Part shown: one piece after another, positions 6,258 through 7,098 of the stretch
Numbering within the stretch: the first letter of the stretch is position 1
How the letters are laid out: every line of letters starts with the position of its first letter
From: Pseudomonadota bacterium
GTDB taxonomy: Bacteria > Desulfobacterota > Syntrophobacteria > Syntrophobacterales > Syntrophobacteraceae
Length of the DNA: 7,098 nucleotides
NCBI GenBank assembly: GCA_023442755.1
Contig: JAEZXS010000179.1
Location: 1-7,098, forward strand
Reading direction: 5' to 3'
Made by a program: the position numbers and the translations under genes
Notes under the pieces: model-generated
Databases searched by the model: none
Told to the model about the DNA's origin: nothing
Seen by the model: the letters and a program-made list of their open reading frames with translations, nothing else

Positions 6258-7098
6258 ATGGGTAAGATAGCGATTTTACCGGAAATATTATCCAACCAGA
6301 TCGCCGCGGGCGAGGTGGTGGAACGACCGGCCGCCGTGGTAAAGGAACTGATCGAAAACGCCATCGACGCTCGAAGTGCGAAGATATCCGTGAGCCTGCT
6401 CCAGGGCGGCCGCAAGGAGATCCGGGTACTCGACAACGGGTGCGGGATGAGCCCCGAAGACGCGCTTTTGGCGATCGAGCGGCATGCGACAAGTAAAATT
6501 CATTCGGCAGACGATCTGCAGGCGATCCAGACACTTGGGTTTCGCGGGGAGGCGCTTCCCAGTATTTCGTCAGTCAGCCGCTTCGAGCTTGTGACCCGCG
6601 AGCCGGACTCGATTGCGGGGGTTGCCGTCAAAGTGGAAGGCGGGGTGATCAGGGACGTGCGCGAAAGGGGGTGCCCGCATGGTACCCAGATAACCGTGCG
6701 GGATCTCTTCTACAACGTTCCTGCCAGGCGCAAGTTTTTGCGCACCGCAGAAACGGAATCGGCATACATTGCAGACCAGTTCCTGCGCATCGCCATGGCC
6801 CACCCGGAAATCCACTTTCAGCTCGCAAACGGGGAGAGGCTTCAGAATGATTTTCCGAAGGCCGCCGCATTGGCCCAGCGGGCCGGACAGGTGCTCGGAC
6901 CCGAGGTGGCGCGTTCGTTAAGCCACGTCGACAGGGAAAAGAATGGTCTGCGCGTCACCGGGTTTCTGTCTTCGCCCGACATCCAGCGGACCAACAGCCA
7001 GTCGCTCTTTCTTTTCGTAAACGGCCGTCCAGTCTGGGACCGGCTGCTCCAGCGCGCCGTTCTCGGCGCCTATGAGGCGTTGATCCCGAAGGGCAAAT
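6258..7098 (+). CDS. mutL: DNA mismatch repair protein MutL, N-terminal part, 3' end cut off
   Basis: The first 280 residues are the GHKL ATPase region of MutL, which links MutS mismatch recognition to strand nicking and excision. Residues 1-20 (MGKIAILPEILSNQIAAGEV) are the standard opening. Motif I is ELIENAIDARS with the expected Glu30 and Asn34. Motif II is DNGCGM at 59-64, followed by RHATSKI at 75-81. Motif III is GFRGEALPSISSVS at 94-107, and LFYNVPARRKFL and FLFVNGRPVWD follow later. Nothing is broken. The usual DAGA of motif I reads DARS here, with Arg39 (CGA at 6372-6374) in place of a strongly conserved Gly. The C-terminal dimerisation and possible endonuclease region, which would tell whether this is a MutH-independent MutL, lies beyond the right edge. 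The mutL gene is often followed by miaA, but that cannot be checked here. Confidence 0.97.
   Translation, partial: MGKIAILPEILSNQIAAGEVVERPAAVVKELIENAIDARSAKISVSLLQGGRKEIRVLDNGCGMSPEDALLAIERHATSKIHSADDLQAIQTLGFRGEALPSISSVSRFELVTREPDSIAGVAVKVEGGVIRDVRERGCPHGTQITVRDLFYNVPARRKFLRTAETESAYIADQFLRIAMAHPEIHFQLANGERLQNDFPKAAALAQRAGQVLGPEVARSLSHVDREKNGLRVTGFLSSPDIQRTNSQSLFLFVNGRPVWDRLLQRAVLGAYEALIPKGK

Noticed and set aside
1..7098. Phage, transposon, CRISPR, toxin-antitoxin or defence system
   Set aside because: I saw no repeat array, transposase, integrase, nuclease-like or toxin-like gene. All genes but one belong to common cellular families.

Overview
This window carries seven protein-coding genes and no sign of a mobile element, CRISPR array, tRNA or rRNA. 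The base composition is fairly GC-rich. The gene types (a MacA-like adaptor, a ROK kinase, CBS-ACT, MreB, a GAF protein and MutL) point to a Gram-negative bacterium. The style of MutL and MreB, and the mix of genes, suggest the former Deltaproteobacteria (Desulfobacterota, for example Syntrophobacterales or sulfate reducers). That assignment is an inference from general resemblance, not a database result.

Layout: six genes lie on the minus strand, so they read from right to left. From 5984 down to 1 these are a GAF-GAF-degenerate GGDEF protein, an MreB actin homologue, a CBS-CBS-ACT protein, a protein I cannot assign, a ROK sugar kinase, and the first 246 residues of a MacA-like membrane fusion protein that runs off the left edge. 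On the plus strand, divergent from the GAF gene across a 273-bp intergenic region, mutL starts at 6258 and runs off the right edge.

The transcription-unit boundaries can be partly read from the DNA. There is a modest hairpin terminator just after mreB, followed at once by a promoter-like sequence for the CBS-ACT gene. The unassigned gene and the ROK kinase overlap by 11 bp and look translationally coupled. A strong GATCGG-type hairpin with T-rich flanks separates ROK from the adaptor gene. Likely units are therefore GAF-mreB, CBS/ACT-unassigned-ROK, and the adaptor with whatever lies beyond the left edge.

Functionally, MreB (cell shape) follows a cytosolic sensor-like GAF protein whose GGDEF active site is lost. 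The CBS-ACT protein probably senses nucleotides and small molecules, and the ROK protein probably phosphorylates a sugar. I see no clearly new system. The most interesting points are the MreB without mreC/mreD beside it and with a changed nucleotide-pocket motif, the degenerate GGDEF protein upstream of it, the unassigned protein coupled to the ROK kinase, and a Gly-to-Arg change in the MutL ATPase motif.
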